Below, piece after piece: positions 7,404-16,493 of a stretch of 64,000 nucleotides of DNA (within the stretch, counting starts at the first letter, position 1; each line of letters begins with the position of its first letter). The DNA is taken from contig JAJDNC010000004.1 in the NCBI GenBank assembly GCA_022340865.1, positions 62,001 through 126,000 of the forward strand, written 5' to 3'. Under the pieces are notes generated by a model that saw nothing but the letters and a program-made list of their open reading frames with translations, made no database searches and was not told where the DNA came from. The DNA is from Gemmatimonadota bacterium. Lineage in GTDB: Bacteria > Gemmatimonadota > Gemmatimonadetes > Longimicrobiales > Gaopeijiaceae. The translations under genes and the position numbers were made by a program.

Positions 7404-8818
7404 GACGCCCCGGAGCCCGACGCACCGTGGCGCGGCGACGCATAGTACCCCGCCCGTCGGTAGCTCTCGTCCAGGAGCTCCACGGGGTGCACCACCCCCT
7501 GGCGCGCCCCGGCCAGCCGCAGCCCCGCCCCGATCTGCATCATGCACCCCGGGTTGGGCGTCGCCAGCGCATCCCCGCCCGCGGCCATCACCGCGCGGAG
7601 CTTGTCCCGGCCGATGTGTCCACCCAGCTCGCGATGCGTGAGACCGTAGATGCCCGCGCCCCCGCAGCACTCGTCGGCTCCCTCCACCACGCGCACCTCC
7701 ACGCCGGGAATCGCCGCGAGAACCGCCAGCGGCGGCCCCTCCAGGCGCTGTGCGTGGAGCAGATGGCACGGGTGATCGTAGGCCACCGCACAGGCCACCG
7801 GCGCCCCTTGCCTGGGCCCGGCTTCCGCCAACAGCTCCGACACGTCGCGCACGCCGGCCGCGAACGCCGCGGCGCGCTCGGCCATGTCGCCGCCGGCCAG
7901 CCAGGTGCCATACTCCTTCATGGCCGCGCCGCACCCCGCGGCGTTCACCGCCACGCGATCCACACCCGCTGCCTCGAAGCGTTCCACGTTCACCCGTGCC
8001 AGGCGGCGCGCCTCCTCCAGCTCCCCCCCGTGCGCGTGCAGCGCACCGCAGCAATCCTGGCCCCGCACCCCCACCACCTCGTACCCGTTGGCCTCCAGCA
8101 CCCGGCGGGTGGCGGCGTTCACCCTGGCGTACAGCCCCTCCTGCACACACCCGACCAGGAGGCCGACGCGCAGGCGGCGCGAAGGGGCGTCCGCACCCGC
8201 CGACGAGGCTCCGGGCCCCGATCCCGCCGGCGGTGGTGCTCCGGCCGCCGCATCGCCCGAGGAAGCTCCGGAGCGCTCCCTGCCCACGGTGCGCAGCTTC
8301 GGCCACGGAACCGTGGACGCGACCATCGCGAGGCCCAGGCGTGCGCTTCCCAGCGCACCGCGGGACGAGAGCGTACGAGCACCCAGCGCGGCGATCCGCG
8401 TGCCCCGGAGCACACGGCCCGCGAAGAAGAACAAGCTCCGGAGAGGTCGCGACGAGAACACACGCAGCATCGTACGCGCGGCCAGAGCGGGAGGTCGGCT
8501 GCGCGCGGCTACGTCCCGGGCCAGCTCCAGAAGGGCCCCGTACTCCACTCCCGACGGACACGTCGGCTCGCACGCACGGCACCCGAGGCAGCGGTCGATG
8601 TGCCGCTGGAAGGCGTCCGCAGCGGGGCTCAGCCGCCCGTCCACCACGGCGCGCATCAGGTGCAGCCTCCCGCGCGGCGAGTCGGCCTCGTCCCCCAGCC
8701 GGTTGTAGGTCGGGCACGCGGGCAGGCAGAAACCGCTGTGTACACACGGGAGGAGCCGCTCCCGCTGCTCCTCCAGCGCCCGGCTCAGGGTTCCGGTGTC
8801 GAGCAGATCAACCGCCAT
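7400..8818 (-). CDS. (Fe-S)-binding oxidoreductase subunit, GlcF-like
   Basis: A 472-residue iron-sulfur protein like the glycolate oxidase subunit GlcF. Two N-terminal cysteine clusters (CVHSGFCLPACPTYN and CLGCRACEPTCPSG) bind [4Fe-4S] centres. Two CCG-type domains follow: QDCCGALHAH and DECCGGAGIYG, each paired with an upstream or downstream Cys. It should accept electrons from the GlcD/GlcE-like flavoproteins encoded upstream and pass them to quinone. ATG 8818 is chosen because AAGGGA lies 6-7 nt upstream; ATG 8824 is the alternative. The start overlaps the end of the aldehyde dehydrogenase gene. An Ala/Gly/Pro-rich linker (about 185-215) separates the halves. Confidence 0.88.
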   Translation of the reverse strand: MAVDLLDTGTLSRALEEQRERLLPCVHSGFCLPACPTYNRLGDEADSPRGRLHLMRAVVDGRLSPAADAFQRHIDRCLGCRACEPTCPSGVEYGALLELARDVAARSRPPALAARTMLRVFSSRPLRSLFFFAGRVLRGTRIAALGARTLSSRGALGSARLGLAMVASTVPWPKLRTVGRERSGASSGDAAAGAPPPAGSGPGASSAGADAPSRRLRVGLLVGCVQEGLYARVNAATRRVLEANGYEVVGVRGQDCCGALHAHGGELEEARRLARVNVERFEAAGVDRVAVNAAGCGAAMKEYGTWLAGGDMAERAAAFAAGVRDVSELLAEAGPRQGAPVACAVAYDHPCHLLHAQRLEGPPLAVLAAIPGVEVRVVEGADECCGGAGIYGLTHRELGGHIGRDKLRAVMAAGGDALATPNPGCMMQIGAGLRLAGARQGVVHPVELLDESYRRAGYYASPRHGASGSGAS

Positions 8819-10346
8819 GCCCATTCCCTTTCCGCAACAGACCCCGGACGAACGCGATGAGGCCGCCCGGACCGCGCCGCGTGCGCCATTCCAGCACCGC
8901 CCGCGTCAGGCGCGTCTGGGCGGCACCGTACGGAAACCACCAGGGTTCGTGCCGGCGCCGCCCACGGTCCACGAGGAGCGTGCGGGTCCTGCACATCTCC
9001 TCCAGGCCCTCGATTCCCCGGCGCCTCCCGAAGCCGCTCTGGCCGACGCCACCCATGGGGAGGCCGGGAACCGCGTAGTGGCTGAGAACATCGTTGATGG
9101 ACACGCCGCCCGCGCGCAGCCGACGCGCCATGCGAAGGCCCCTGTCGCGATCCCGCGTCCATACGCTGGCGAAGAGACCGTAACCGACGGCGTTGGCCAT
9201 GCGTACGGCCTCGTCGTCGTCGTCGAAGGGCATGACCGGAAGCAGCGGTCCGAAGGACTCCCGGCTCCAGACGTCCATGGACGGATCCACGTCCACCAGG
9301 ATGGTCGGCAGATACACACCCGAGCCCGGCGCCTGTCGCTGGCCGCCGGTCACCACGCGGGCGCCACCCGCCATGGCCTCCGACACGTGCCGCTCCACGA
9401 TCTCCGCCTGGGCCGGCGTGACCATGGGGCCGACGTCGGCGTCGGGGCTGGTGCCCACACGCAGGGAGGCCACCAGCTCCGCGGCGCGCCGGACGAAGTC
9501 GTCCTGGATGTGTCGGGCCACCAGCACCCTCTCCACCGAAAGGCAGGTCTGCCCCGCATTGAAGAGGGCGCCGAACACGACGCCGGGCACAGCCCGCTCC
9601 AGATCGGCGTCCTCCAGCACGATGGCCGGATCCTTGCCGCCCAGCTCCAGGGTCACCGGCGTCAGCGTATCCGCGGCGGCCCTCATGACCTTCCTGCCCG
9701 CGGATGTGCTTCCCGTGAAGACGATACGGTCCACGCCGGCGCGGACCAGCGCCTCGCCGGTACGGCCGTCCCCGGTCGCCACCTGCACCAGCTCGGCGGG
9801 GAGGCCGGCGTCGCGGCACAGCTCCTGGACGAGCAACGCGCTCAGCGGCGTGAACTCCGAGGGCTTCACCACCACGCCGTTGCCCGCGAAGAGCGCAGGT
9901 GACACGCAGTCCATCACCAGGATGAACGGGTAGTTCCAGGGCGCGATGGCACCCACCACGCCGTGGGGCTCGCGCTCCACCCAGGCCTTCTTCCATGGCA
10001 TCCACCCCGCACCGACGTGGCGCCGGCCCAGGTGGTCCGGCGCCACCCTCGCGTAGAAGCGGATCAGGTCCGCCGAGACCGCCACCTCCGTCAGGGCTTC
10101 GCCGAACGGCTTCCCCGTCTCGCTTCGCACCAGCTGCGCGATCTCGTCCGAGCGCCGCCTGAGCACGCCGGCCAGTGCCTCCATGCGCCGGGCACGGGCG
10201 CGAGCCCCCAGCGCCGCCCAGGCGGGCTGGGCCGCCCGGGCGCGCGCCACCGCTTCCGCCACGGCCCGAGCGTCGTAGACGGGGACCTCGGCCAGCCGCG
10301 AGCCGTCCAGCGGGCTCCGCACCTCGAACGTCGCCGCGGCCGTCAC
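8808..10346 (-). CDS. NAD(P)-dependent aldehyde dehydrogenase
   Basis: A 512-residue aldehyde dehydrogenase. It shows IAPWNYPF, KPSEFTPLSA (cofactor binding), FTGSTSAGRKV (Rossmann loop), the catalytic Glu in LELGGKDP and the nucleophilic Cys in NAGQTCLSVERV, with ESFGPLLPV near the C-terminus. Substrate specificity is not readable; broad-range and succinate-semialdehyde-type enzymes look similar. Its position between the GlcE- and GlcF-like genes is odd for a GlcDEF operon and suggests that an aldehyde is made or consumed in the same pathway. It starts with an ATGA overlap to the GlcE-like gene and ends inside the GlcF-like start. Confidence 0.9.
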   Translation of the reverse strand: MTAAATFEVRSPLDGSRLAEVPVYDARAVAEAVARARAAQPAWAALGARARARRMEALAGVLRRRSDEIAQLVRSETGKPFGEALTEVAVSADLIRFYARVAPDHLGRRHVGAGWMPWKKAWVEREPHGVVGAIAPWNYPFILVMDCVSPALFAGNGVVVKPSEFTPLSALLVQELCRDAGLPAELVQVATGDGRTGEALVRAGVDRIVFTGSTSAGRKVMRAAADTLTPVTLELGGKDPAIVLEDADLERAVPGVVFGALFNAGQTCLSVERVLVARHIQDDFVRRAAELVASLRVGTSPDADVGPMVTPAQAEIVERHVSEAMAGGARVVTGGQRQAPGSGVYLPTILVDVDPSMDVWSRESFGPLLPVMPFDDDDEAVRMANAVGYGLFASVWTRDRDRGLRMARRLRAGGVSINDVLSHYAVPGLPMGGVGQSGFGRRRGIEGLEEMCRTRTLLVDRGRRRHEPWWFPYGAAQTRLTRAVLEWRTRRGPGGLIAFVRGLLRKGNGHGG

Positions 10347-11587
10347 GGGGACCTGCCTCGCCAGAGCACTCCGCTGGGGTCGAAGCGCGCCCTGAGCTCC
10401 GACGTAAGGGCCTCCACCCGGGAATCGTCCGGCGACGCTCCGGGCACATCCAGAAGCTCCAGCGGACCTCGCTCCAGGACGCAGCCGCCGCCCAGCCGTG
10501 CGGCGACGCCCCTCAGCTCCGCCCAGGCCTCGCCCGACAGGCCCTCCGCGGCCATGCGTACCGTGCCCGCCATGGCGTCCGCCAGGACGTGCACGGGACC
10601 CGGAACCGCCGCTACGGCGGCCAGCAGATCACCGACAGAGGCGGGAAGCGACGCCATCCGGACCACCGCCTCGCCCGCCGCGGCGTGGTCGCGCAGGTCC
10701 TCGAACAGGGCTGCAGCCTCAACTCCCTCCACCGTCCGGAAGGACCCACCCACGTGCGCCTGCAGCCGTGCGGCGTCCGCCGCCACGGTCCTGGGTGCGC
10801 CGGCCACGCGCACCACCAGGGAGGCCGCCCGCGCGGCGCCGCCTGCCGCCGTGGTCCGGAAGCCCGCCGCCAGAACCGCGGAGGCGGGCAGCACCGGCGC
10901 CGTGGACACGGCACGGGCGGGCGCCACCAGATCCTCCGCCCGGTCGGCCTCCATCACCAGGGCGACCTCCCTCTCGGGCCGGGGGAAGAGGCGCACGGTC
11001 ACCGACACCACCACGCCCAGCGTGCCACGGCTGCCCACCAGGAGCTTCACCAGGTCGAAGCCCGCCACGTTCTTCATGACCCGCCCCCCCAGCCGCAGGA
11101 CCCGGCCGTCTCCGGTGACCAGGGTCAGGCCCAAGATGTGGTCCCGCGGTGCGCCGTACGAGGCGCACAGTGGAGAGCGCACCCCCGTCGCGGCGAGGCC
11201 GCCCAGCGTGCGCGTCGGCATGGAGGGCGGATCGAAGGGAAGCCACTGGGCGTGCGCACCCGTGACGTCCCCGACCTCCCCCAGCGTGGTGCCGGCCCAC
11301 GCCGACATGGTCAGGTCCGCGGGCTCGTACGTCTCCACCCCCCTGAGACCCCGGGTGGACAGGACCACGAAAGGCTCCAAAGGGGGGACGGGCCCCGGAT
11401 CGGTGCCTCCGCCCACCGGCACCACCCCGAAGCCCTGCGCCGAGGCCACCTTCAGCACGCCGGCGAGCTGCTCCACCGAGGTGGGGGTGACCGTCGCGTC
11501 CGGCCGTGCTCCGGCCACGGCGGGGCCTCCCTCCCGAAGGGCCTCACCGGGGGCGACGCCGGCCAGCGCGGCGGCGACCCGGCTCAT
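10343..11587 (-). CDS. FAD-binding oxidase subunit, GlcE-like
   Basis: A 414-residue PCMH-type FAD-binding protein. The N-terminal half carries the FAD pyrophosphate region (VVPVGGGTDPG, then TLGGLAATGVRSP) and GRVMKNVAGFDLVKLLVGSR, a block strongly associated with GlcE. The C-terminal half is degenerate and Ala-rich, as usual for GlcE, which lacks a full substrate-binding domain. It is expected to pair with the GlcD- and GlcF-like proteins in a membrane-associated 2-hydroxyacid dehydrogenase. ATG 11587 overlaps the GlcD stop as ATGA. Confidence 0.87.
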   Translation of the reverse strand: MSRVAAALAGVAPGEALREGGPAVAGARPDATVTPTSVEQLAGVLKVASAQGFGVVPVGGGTDPGPVPPLEPFVVLSTRGLRGVETYEPADLTMSAWAGTTLGEVGDVTGAHAQWLPFDPPSMPTRTLGGLAATGVRSPLCASYGAPRDHILGLTLVTGDGRVLRLGGRVMKNVAGFDLVKLLVGSRGTLGVVVSVTVRLFPRPEREVALVMEADRAEDLVAPARAVSTAPVLPASAVLAAGFRTTAAGGAARAASLVVRVAGAPRTVAADAARLQAHVGGSFRTVEGVEAAALFEDLRDHAAAGEAVVRMASLPASVGDLLAAVAAVPGPVHVLADAMAGTVRMAAEGLSGEAWAELRGVAARLGGGCVLERGPLELLDVPGASPDDSRVEALTSELRARFDPSGVLWRGRSP

Positions 11588-12990
11588 GGCGCCTCCTCGT
11601 CGGGGAGGACCTTGCCGGGGTTGAAGAGGCCTCGCGGATCGAACACGGCCTTCACCCCGCGCATGGCCTCGATCTCGTCGGCCCCGTGAACCAGCCGCAT
11701 GTAGCCGCGCTTGTCCACGCCGACCCCGTGCTCCCCGGTGATGGTGCCCCCCGCCTCGACGCAAACCGCCATGATCTCCTTCGAGGCCTTCTCCACCCGC
11801 TCCAGCTCCTCGCGATTCCGGCGGTCGAAGAGGATGTTCGGATGGAGGTTCCCGTCACCGGCATGGAAGACGTTGCCCACGGTGAGGTCGTAGCGCCGGC
11901 TGATCTCGCCGATGCGCCCCAGCACCTCGGGGAGGCGCGTGCGCGGCACCGTGGCGTCCTGCACCAGCAGGTCCGGCGCGACGCGGCCCATGGCACCGAA
12001 GGCCTTCTTGCGACCCTGCCACAGCGCCAGCCGCTCGGTGGCGTCGCGCGCGCGGCGGACCTCTCTGGCGCCGGCGGCCAGGCAGCACGCTTCCGCGCGT
12101 CGGGCGTCTTCATCCAAGCCGGCCTGGGTCCCGTCGAACTCCACCACGAGCGCCGCGCCGGCGTCCGTGGGGTAGCCCGCGGCGTACACGCTGGCCTCCA
12201 CGGCGCGGATGGTCCCCTGATCGATGATCTCGAGGGCAGCCGGGAGCAGGCCCTCGCCGATGACGGCCGTCACCGCCCGCGCGGCATCCTCCACCGACTC
12301 GAAGATCCCCAGCAGCGTGCGCACGGCCTCCGGCAGGGGCAGGAGGCGCACCTCCACCTCCACCACCATGGCGAAGCACCCCTCGGAGCCCACCACCAGC
12401 CCCACCAGGTCGTACCCGGCCTCGGGGTCACGACCGGCGCCGCCGATCTGCACCAGCTCTCCGTCGACCATGGCCAGCGTCAGGCCGCTGATGTACCGGC
12501 TCGTCACCCCGTACTTGAGGCAGTGCGGTCCGCCGGAGTTCTCCGCCACGTTTCCCCCGATGGTGCACGCCGCCTGCGACGACGGGTCCGGCGCATAGTA
12601 GAGGCCGAAGGGGCGTGCGGCGTCGCTGAGGCGTGTGTTCAGCACGCCCGGCTGGAGGCGTGCCAGGCGGTTCGGCGGGTCGACGGCCAGAATGCGATTC
12701 ATGCGCGCGGTGCCCACCACGACCGCGCCCTCGGGCGCCAGCGCGCCGCCCGAGAGCCCGGTACCCGCGCCCCGCGGCACCACGGGGATCCCCTCGGCGT
12801 GGAGCAGGCGGAGGACCCCGGACGCCTCCTCGGCGGAGGCCGGCAGAACCACTGCCCGAGGCGGCCACCGGTAGGCGCTCAGGCCGTCGGACTCGTACAC
12901 CAGGAGCCGGCCGGCTTCGGTGATGACGTGATCACGCCCCACCATCTCGCCCAGGCGGCGCTCGAGGTCAGGGGATAGAGGTGGGTTCAC
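11584..12990 (-). CDS. FAD-linked 2-hydroxyacid oxidase, GlcD-like
   Basis: A 468-residue flavoprotein, probably the catalytic subunit. The FAD domain shows VVPRGAGTGLSGGALAPEG (about 70-88) and ACTIGGNVAENSGGPHCLKYG. The C-terminal domain contains the GNVFHAGDGNLHPNILFD metal/substrate motif and the GTITGEHGVGVDKRGY signature. GlcD-type enzymes oxidise glycolate or D-lactate-like D-2-hydroxyacids to 2-oxoacids. GTG 12990 is the start. This is the first gene of the seven-gene operon, with a candidate promoter 40-70 nt upstream. The true substrate is unknown; the downstream genes hint at D-configured amino or hydroxy acids. Confidence 0.9.
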   Translation of the reverse strand: MNPPLSPDLERRLGEMVGRDHVITEAGRLLVYESDGLSAYRWPPRAVVLPASAEEASGVLRLLHAEGIPVVPRGAGTGLSGGALAPEGAVVVGTARMNRILAVDPPNRLARLQPGVLNTRLSDAARPFGLYYAPDPSSQAACTIGGNVAENSGGPHCLKYGVTSRYISGLTLAMVDGELVQIGGAGRDPEAGYDLVGLVVGSEGCFAMVVEVEVRLLPLPEAVRTLLGIFESVEDAARAVTAVIGEGLLPAALEIIDQGTIRAVEASVYAAGYPTDAGAALVVEFDGTQAGLDEDARRAEACCLAAGAREVRRARDATERLALWQGRKKAFGAMGRVAPDLLVQDATVPRTRLPEVLGRIGEISRRYDLTVGNVFHAGDGNLHPNILFDRRNREELERVEKASKEIMAVCVEAGGTITGEHGVGVDKRGYMRLVHGADEIEAMRGVKAVFDPRGLFNPGKVLPDEEAP

Positions 12991-13029
12991 GGTTCGCGGG
13001 TGGGCGTCGAAACGGTCGGCCGAGCATCG

Positions 13030-13059
13030 AGGATAGAGCCGCTATGAGCTTCGCGGCAA
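13030..13059 (-). promoter_or_regulatory. Candidate promoter of the glcD-like operon
   Basis: On the minus strand TTGCCG (13059-13054) and TATCCT (13035-13030) are separated by 18 nt, about 40 nt before the GTG start at 12990. The -10 resembles other candidate -10 boxes in this window (TAYCYT). Confidence 0.4.
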
Positions 13060-13138
13060 CCGGAGTCCCCTTCAACCGACCCCCCTCGCGCGGCTCACCC
13101 GTCGGGATCGTGGGCGCTGCGCCCCGGGTCGGCGACGG

Positions 13139-13897
13139 CTATCCCTCCGCGCTCCCGCGCACGTGATCCAGCAGCGCCTCCAGGCTTTTCAGCGCGGCCT
13201 TCTCCGTGCCCGGAGGCAGGGCGTCGCCGTAGATCGCGCCCAGCAGGTCCGGCGCACCGGCCCCGGGCCTGCCGGCGAGGGCCTCCTGGACCTGGCGGAC
13301 GCGAAGAAGCCGGTGGGCCTCGAACCGATCCAGCGCCGCGGCCGCATTCTCCAGGGGTGGGCCGTGGGCCGGATAGATCGTGTCCACGGAGAGGGCGCGG
13401 ACCCTGGCCAGCGAGGCGAGGTAGTCGGCCACGCATCCCCGATAATCCCCCACCCAGGTGGTGTCGCCCCTGCCCAGGAGCAGGTCCCCGGCGAAGACGG
13501 CACGCCGCGCCGGCCAGTGGTAGCAAAGGTGGTCCGCCGTGTGACCGGGAGTGTGCACGGCCACCAGCTCCCCTTCATCGGTGTCCACCACGTCGCCGTC
13601 CGCCACCGGGGACGTCACCCCCGGCACACCCAGGGGTCCCACCACCGGGGCGGACAGGGCCCGGGCGAGGGCGGGTGCCGCCGCCGCGTGATCGTCGTGC
13701 CCGTGGGTGAGGAGCACCGTCGCGTCGTGGGCGTCGGCCATCCATGCCACGAGAGCCCGGACGTGGTCGTCGCCCGCCGGCCCGGGGTCGATGAGCACCG
13801 CCCGCTTTCGCCCCACCCGGTAGGTACGTGTCCCGTCCAGCGTAAAGGGTCCGGCGTTGCCGGCCCCCAGGAAGCGTGGGTGGGCGGGCCCCGTCAT
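13139..13897 (-). CDS. Metallo-beta-lactamase-fold hydrolase (LACTB2-like)
   Basis: A 252-residue binuclear metallo-hydrolase. The metal-binding motif HGHDDH (LLTHGHDDHAAAAP), His in HTPGHTADH, the bridging Asp in AGDLLLG and the last His in YPAHGPP are all present. The C-terminal helical extension with GTEKAALKSLEALLDHV resembles the winged-helix-like tail of LACTB2/RNase-Z-like hydrolases. Substrate unknown. It lies 53 nt downstream of the GAF gene on the same strand and may be co-transcribed. The ATG at 13897 was chosen because the fold begins directly after it; the frame remains open further upstream only as a non-coding shadow. Confidence 0.85.
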   Translation of the reverse strand: MTGPAHPRFLGAGNAGPFTLDGTRTYRVGRKRAVLIDPGPAGDDHVRALVAWMADAHDATVLLTHGHDDHAAAAPALARALSAPVVGPLGVPGVTSPVADGDVVDTDEGELVAVHTPGHTADHLCYHWPARRAVFAGDLLLGRGDTTWVGDYRGCVADYLASLARVRALSVDTIYPAHGPPLENAAAALDRFEAHRLLRVRQVQEALAGRPGAGAPDLLGAIYGDALPPGTEKAALKSLEALLDHVRGSAEG

Positions 13898-13950
13898 CTC
13901 ACGCCAGGTGAGCCGTCGACGCGGAGGAGGAGCCGGCCGACGGCGTGACG

Positions 13951-14421
13951 CTACCGGCGCTCGGCCGCGAGCTGCTCGGCCAGCTTGTCGGCGACGGCCT
14001 GGAGACCCGCCTCGTCGTCGTCGGTGAAGCTGTCGGGCTCCTCCGAGTCGAGATCGATCTGGCCGAAGATGTCGGCACCGGCCCGGATGAGGACGACCAT
14101 CTCCGACTGCACGTCGGGAGAGCAGGCCAGGTAGTTCTCCTCTTTGCTCACGTCCGGGATGTTGAGGTTCGACGCCTCGGCGACGGCGCGGCCGCACACA
14201 CCGGTGCCCACGGGGATCTTGGCGTGCTCGGTGGGGGACCCGATGTAGTTGTGGAGCCAGAGCTCCTTCCCCTCCCCGTCGAGCAGGTACACACCCACCC
14301 AACTGAACCGGTCGTCGTCCGCGGCGATGTTGCGGACCGCGTACCGCAGGAGCGCGTCGGACAGGTGCCCGTCGTCACGCATCTCCTGCATCTCTCGCAC
14401 CAGCTTTCCCGCATCGATCAT
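13951..14421 (-). CDS. GAF-domain protein, probable free methionine-(R)-sulfoxide reductase
   Basis: A 156-residue single GAF domain matching the fRMsr group. It has VGVYLLDG, the resolving-type Cys in GTGVCGRAV, the catalytic-type Cys in NYLACSPDVQSEMVVLI and the FGQIDLDSEE motif. In characterised fRMsr enzymes two of three cysteines are essential; here the two in GVCG and YLAC are present and the third (usually about ten residues after GVCG) is replaced within NLNIPDV. Expected role is reduction of free Met-R-sulfoxide in the cytoplasm, an oxidative-stress repair step. A TTGACG-N17-TACCCT promoter candidate lies upstream. Confidence 0.8.
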   Translation of the reverse strand: MIDAGKLVREMQEMRDDGHLSDALLRYAVRNIAADDDRFSWVGVYLLDGEGKELWLHNYIGSPTEHAKIPVGTGVCGRAVAEASNLNIPDVSKEENYLACSPDVQSEMVVLIRAGADIFGQIDLDSEEPDSFTDDDEAGLQAVADKLAEQLAAERR

Positions 14422-14496
14422 GCTGTTCGTGTCCCTCGAAGCTGTCCCACCCGCGCCGGCGCGGTCCCGTGCGGACTTCCCGCTCTCCGTCCCGGG

Positions 14497-14542
14497 GCGC
14501 TTCTCCCCTTGAGAAGTGCACCACGGCTCCCGATCCGGAGCC
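14497..14542. terminator. Two tandem hairpins in the M42-GAF spacer
   Basis: GCGCTTCTC / GAGAAGTGC (14498-14518, loop of 5 nt, one G-U pair) and GGCTCC / GGAGCC (14525-14542, loop of 6 nt) lie within the 293-nt spacer between the M42 gene and the GAF gene. There is no T-tract, so termination of the M42 transcript is only one possibility. They also overlap the expected start site of the GAF promoter, so they could fold in its 5' leader. Confidence 0.35.
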
Positions 14543-14546
14543 TCGA

Positions 14547-14575
14547 AGGGTAGAAGCGGCCCGGAGGGGCGTCAA
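14547..14575 (-). promoter_or_regulatory. Candidate sigma-70-type promoter of the GAF gene
   Basis: On the minus strand TTGACG (14575-14570), 17-nt spacer, TACCCT (14552-14547). Spacing is ideal and the -35 is 5/6 to consensus. Transcription would start near 14540, about 120 nt before the GAF gene ATG at 14421. Confidence 0.5.
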
Positions 14576-14714
14576 CGGTTCCGCCGCGTGGAGAGGGCCC
14601 CGGTCCACTCCGTCACCCCACGGTCTCCCGCCGCCTCCTGTCGCCGCCGGCCCGCCGCCGACCGCTTGTCTCCCGCCGCCGGCCGCCCGCCACTCCGCCG
14701 GTGCCCCGACGCGG

Positions 14715-15791
14715 TCAGCGTGGCGTGAAGTCGGTGTCCGGCCCCAGCCTCCGGATGAACGCGGCCAGGAGCCGGGCGGTGTTGGCCAGGTCGGCGAGGC
14801 TCACGACCTCGTTGGGAGAGTGCATATAGCGGTTGGGCACGGACACCAGCCCGGTGGGGACGCCCGCGCGCGTCAGGTAGATGGCGTCCGCGTCGGTCCG
14901 GGTGGACCGGGGGGAAGCCTGGATGGTGTGGGGAATCTTCTCCTCCTCGGCCACCTGGGCGAGCATCTCGAACACGCCGTTGTGCGCCGCCGAGCCCCGG
15001 CTGAGCACCGGCCCGCCGCCGACGAAGTGCTCGCCCAGCTCCTTCTTCTCCTTCTCCAGATCGGGGATGTCGGTGCTGAACGTGACGTCCACCACCAGGG
15101 CCACGTCGGGCTCGAGGGTCTGGGCGCTGGTGCGCGCTCCGCCGCCGGAGTAGCCGATCTCCTCCTGGGACGTGGCCACCGCCGTGGCGCACGCCGCCGG
15201 CGGGTCCTCCGCCAGCAAACGCACCGCCTCCAGAACCACGTACGCACCCGCGCGATCGTCGATGGCCCGGCTTGCGATGCGATCTCCCGCCAGGCGAAGC
15301 AGCCCCTGCGCGAGAACCACCGGATCACCGATGCGGATCCCCAGAGCCTCCACCTCCTTGCGGTCGGCGGCTCCGACGTCCAGCCACAGGTCCTTGGTCT
15401 TCGACGCCTTCGCGCGGTCCTCCACGCTCATCAGATGGATCGCCTTCTTGCCGATGACCCCCGGGACGTCACCCTCCCGGCCCAGGATCGTCACCCGCTG
15501 CCCCACCAGCACCTGGGGGTCCCACCCGCCGATCTCGTCGACGAAGAGGAATCCATGCTCGTCGATCCAGGTCACCTGGAGGCCGATCTCGTCGATGTGG
15601 CCGGCCAACATGACCCGTGGGGCTCCCTTCTGGTTCACCGTGGCGAACGAGTTGCCGCTGACGTCCACCCGCACGTCGCCCGCGAACTTGGCGGCCTCTT
15701 CCCTCCACACCCGTGCGGGTCTGGATTCGAAGCCCGAGGGCCCTCGCGCGTCGAGGAGTTTCTCGAGAAACGGCAAGGTGTCGGTTGCCAT
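14715..15791 (-). CDS. M42-family aminopeptidase
   Basis: A 358-residue metallo-aminopeptidase of the M42 (glutamyl aminopeptidase/endoglucanase M) type. Visible residues are the first ligand His in LAGHIDEIGLQV, the bridging Asp in SRAIDDRAGAY, the catalytic Glu pair in TSQEEIGYSGG, Asp in LVVDVTFSTD and the distal His in NRYMHSPNEV. These enzymes form large tetrahedral cytoplasmic particles that degrade peptides to amino acids. It appears to be monocistronic. The start at ATG 15791 agrees with the usual DARGPSGFE N-terminal motif at residues 14-22. Confidence 0.92.
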   Translation of the reverse strand: MATDTLPFLEKLLDARGPSGFESRPARVWREEAAKFAGDVRVDVSGNSFATVNQKGAPRVMLAGHIDEIGLQVTWIDEHGFLFVDEIGGWDPQVLVGQRVTILGREGDVPGVIGKKAIHLMSVEDRAKASKTKDLWLDVGAADRKEVEALGIRIGDPVVLAQGLLRLAGDRIASRAIDDRAGAYVVLEAVRLLAEDPPAACATAVATSQEEIGYSGGGARTSAQTLEPDVALVVDVTFSTDIPDLEKEKKELGEHFVGGGPVLSRGSAAHNGVFEMLAQVAEEEKIPHTIQASPRSTRTDADAIYLTRAGVPTGLVSVPNRYMHSPNEVVSLADLANTARLLAAFIRRLGPDTDFTPR

Positions 15792-15972
15792 GGTGTCCGC
15801 CCGCGCGTCGGCTGAAGGTCTGGTGGAGTGCCTCCGATGGCGCGATCAGGGTCGACGCGACATGGGAGACACTTCGCTCGGAAGGCCGCTCAAGGTAGGC
15901 GCTACGAGCCGGTTGATCCAGGCGGCACCGTGGCCGGCCGCGCCGGGCGGCGTGCCCGCTTTCGGCGACCCG

Positions 15973-16476
15973 TCAGTCGTTGGAATCCTCGACCCGGATC
16001 TCCTTGGTCGGGTCCAGCCCGTCGCCGCGTGGCCGGCGCCCCCCGGGCTCGGCGCCGGCCGCCGGACCCGCTTGCGTGCCCATGAACACGAAGTTCACGG
16101 AGCCCTCCCGGATGCGGCGCTCCAGCGCTCGGCGGACCCGGCGCTCCACCACGCGTCGGGTGGGTGGAAAGAGGAGCGCGAGGCCCGCCAGGTCGGTGAG
16201 GAGCCCCGGTGTGACCAGGAACGCCCCACCCACCAGCACCGAGAGGCCGTCCAGGAGCTGCTGCTGGGGGAGGCGTCCCTGCGCCAGCTCCGACTGGAAG
16301 GACCAGAGCACGCGCAGCCCCTCGCGCCGGGCAAGGGCCGCCCCCGCCACCCCCGTGAGCAGCACGAGAGCCAACGTGGGCAGCAGGCCCACCACCTCCC
16401 CGATCTGGACGAGGATGAACAGCTCGACCAGGGGCACCAGGACGAACAGGAGAGCGAGGCGGCCGAGGAGGGTCAT
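15973..16476 (-). CDS. fxsA: FxsA-family membrane protein
   Basis: A 167-residue protein with three or four hydrophobic segments (LALLFVLVPLVELFILVQIG; LLPTLALVLLTGVAGAAL; DGLSVLVGGAFLVTPGLLTD; GLALLFPPTR). The pattern GVAGAALARREG and the VTPGLLTD motif are diagnostic for FxsA, which is named for suppressing phage T7 exclusion in E. coli; its normal role is unknown. A charged C-terminal tail (about 110-167) is predicted cytoplasmic. It is divergently oriented to ispH across a 188-nt spacer that contains a 19-bp palindrome. Confidence 0.88.
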   Translation of the reverse strand: MTLLGRLALLFVLVPLVELFILVQIGEVVGLLPTLALVLLTGVAGAALARREGLRVLWSFQSELAQGRLPQQQLLDGLSVLVGGAFLVTPGLLTDLAGLALLFPPTRRVVERRVRRALERRIREGSVNFVFMGTQAGPAAGAEPGGRRPRGDGLDPTKEIRVEDSND

Positions 16477-16493
16477 GCCCCCATTACCCGATG

